Source: Thermophagus sp052400625 | Lineage (GTDB): Bacteria; Bacteroidota; Bacteroidia; Bacteroidales; Marinilabiliaceae | Strand: one strand, 5' to 3' | Length of the DNA stretch: 64,000 nt | Assembly: GCA_052400625.1 (NCBI GenBank) | Contig: JBQTGH010000004.1 | Shown here: positions 62,922-64,000 of the stretch, piece by piece | Layout of the letters: each line of letters begins with the position of its first letter | Numbering within the stretch: position 1 is the stretch's first letter | Notes under the pieces: model-generated | Databases searched by the model: none | What the model saw: the letters and a program-made list of their open reading frames with translations, nothing else | Told to the model about the DNA's origin: nothing | Position numbers and translations under genes: made by a program

Positions 62922-64000
62922 GTGGGAAAAATAAACAACCGTACCATTGTAATTAGTCTTATCATGATCTTTGTGGCCATCGTTTTTGCCATAAAGCTTT
63001 TCATGCTGCAAGTGTACGATCCCTCTTACAAATTTTCGGCTGAAAGTAATGCCAGAAGAAAAATCACAGAATTCCCGGCAAGGGGGCTCATTTATGATCG
63101 AAACAGAAATCTACTTGTTTCAAACCAGGCGGTATACGACATTATGGTTGTTCCCAATGAATTGGGGAAAATAGATACAGCTGCATTGGCGCAATCGATG
63201 GGAATAGACATTGCGGAAGTAAGATCTTTATTCAAAAGGATGAATAAACAACTTAGGACCAGAAAAATTTCATCCTTTCAGCCTTCCGTATTCTACAAGC
63301 AAATGCCTGCCGAACAATATGGTTTCTTTCAAGAAAAGCTTTTCAAATTCAAAGGATTTTTTGCCCAACAAAGAATTGTTCGAAATTACGAGTTTCCCAT
63401 TGCGGCTAATATCCTAGGTTATCTTGGAGAAATAGGCGAGGAACAACTCAAAAAACAATCTTATTACAGTCAGGGTGATTACTGGGGAATAAGTGGCGTT
63501 GAGAAATCTTATGAAAAAGCCTTGCGCGGACAAAAAGGAGCAAAATATGTTTTGGTAGATGTTCATGGCAGACAAAAGGGAGCCTTCCGGGAAGGAAAAT
63601 TCGATGTCCCGGCAGTATCGGGAAAGGATCTGATACTAACCATCGATCAAGAGCTTCAGGAATACGGAGAGCTGTTAATGCAGAATAAGGTGGGAAGCAT
63701 TGTGGCCATTGAACCCGCTACAGGTGAGATCCTTGCAATGGTTTCGGCGCCCTCCTACGATCCGTCTATTCTCGTAGGAAGAAAACGAAATGAAAACTTC
63801 CCAAAGCTGGCGAATGATACCCTATATCCGCTATTTAACCGACCACTTCAATCTGGTTATCCACCAGGGTCCACCTTCAAAACAATCAATGCCCTGATAG
63901 GCTTACAAGAACGAGTTTTGACACCCCAAATGCGATATGATTGCCAAATGGGATATCACACACCCTCATTGTCGGTGGGTTGCCACAATCACATTAGTCC
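62922..64000 (+). CDS. mrdA: Penicillin-binding protein 2, elongation transpeptidase (3' truncated)
   Basis: The GTG at 62922 gives MGKINNRTIVISLIMIFVAIVFA (short TM anchor), 14 bp after mreD. The frame is open to the window end, 359 codons. Pedestal/dimerisation domain (RKITEFPARGLIYDRNRNLL, FPIAANILGYLGEIGEE, SGVEKSYEKALRG), then the transpeptidase domain (LTIDQELQEYGELLM, GSIVAIEPATGEILAMVSAPSYDP) and the SxxK active site PPGSTFKTI (S317, K320). The KTG motif is beyond the edge. Bifunctional partner of RodA in lateral wall synthesis. Start GTG is supported by the conserved N-terminus. Confidence 0.93.
   Translation, partial: MGKINNRTIVISLIMIFVAIVFAIKLFMLQVYDPSYKFSAESNARRKITEFPARGLIYDRNRNLLVSNQAVYDIMVVPNELGKIDTAALAQSMGIDIAEVRSLFKRMNKQLRTRKISSFQPSVFYKQMPAEQYGFFQEKLFKFKGFFAQQRIVRNYEFPIAANILGYLGEIGEEQLKKQSYYSQGDYWGISGVEKSYEKALRGQKGAKYVLVDVHGRQKGAFREGKFDVPAVSGKDLILTIDQELQEYGELLMQNKVGSIVAIEPATGEILAMVSAPSYDPSILVGRKRNENFPKLANDTLYPLFNRPLQSGYPPGSTFKTINALIGLQERVLTPQMRYDCQMGYHTPSLSVGCHNHIS

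Overview
The window comes from the chromosome of a Bacteroidota, most likely a Bacteroidales/Marinilabiliales-type bacterium. The evidence is a SusC/SusD fructan locus driven by a hybrid two-component system, TAnnTTTG-type -7 promoter boxes, lipoprotein signal peptides, DUF5683 after parAB, and a purH-mreBCD-mrdA gene order. The genus cannot be fixed from sequence reading alone.

Layout. 1-8.9 kb: the end of a GH9 endoglucanase fused to a polysaccharide-deacetylase-like domain, then an AmpG-like permease, a GHL10 family glycosyl hydrolase, a sodium:solute symporter and a HGSNAT-type membrane acetyltransferase (probably amino-sugar or peptidoglycan-fragment salvage), then an unknown 231-aa protein. 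9.2-10.8 kb: a small tandem repeat and a dead IS256-family element with three nonsense codons. 10.9-25.4 kb: a fructan utilization locus read leftward (GH32, sugar permease, fructokinase, SusC, SusD, surface glycan-binding lipoprotein, second GH32). Its divergent HTCS regulator carries a periplasmic sugar-binding-protein sensor. An 11-bp direct repeat with 21-bp period lies between the two transcription units and is a candidate operator.

25.5-34.7 kb: the most unusual region, an array of five RHS 'orphan tip' modules, all on the minus strand and without a full-length RHS parent in the window. Four modules consist of an RHS C-terminal core piece, a different toxin-like tip and a different exported, immunity-like gene. 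The tips are a papain-like Cys/His domain, a type-23-like toxin domain, a second papain-like domain and an HExxH metallopeptidase-like domain. The fifth module is a core remnant. Three modules begin with the same ~185-bp piece that I read as the 5' part (domain I) of a group II intron. It starts 0-1 bases after the T-run of the previous immunity gene's terminator and is fused to the RHS core.

34.9-64 kb: mostly housekeeping. CoA-transferase; DUF4097 protein, Mpl ligase and a degenerate aminotransferase-like protein; PriA; ParA-ParB-DUF5683; a LysM lytic transglycosylase beside an SGNH hydrolase and an MBOAT acyltransferase (candidate wall O-acetylation set); a YugP-like protease; a TetR-TolC-HlyD-two ABC-2 permease export operon with no ATPase; a 0.77-kb gap with a large imperfect inverted repeat; an amidohydrolase; then purH-mreB-mreC-mreD-PBP2. 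PBP2 runs off the right edge. No tRNA, rRNA or CRISPR array was recognised.

All family names come from motif reading without database searches.
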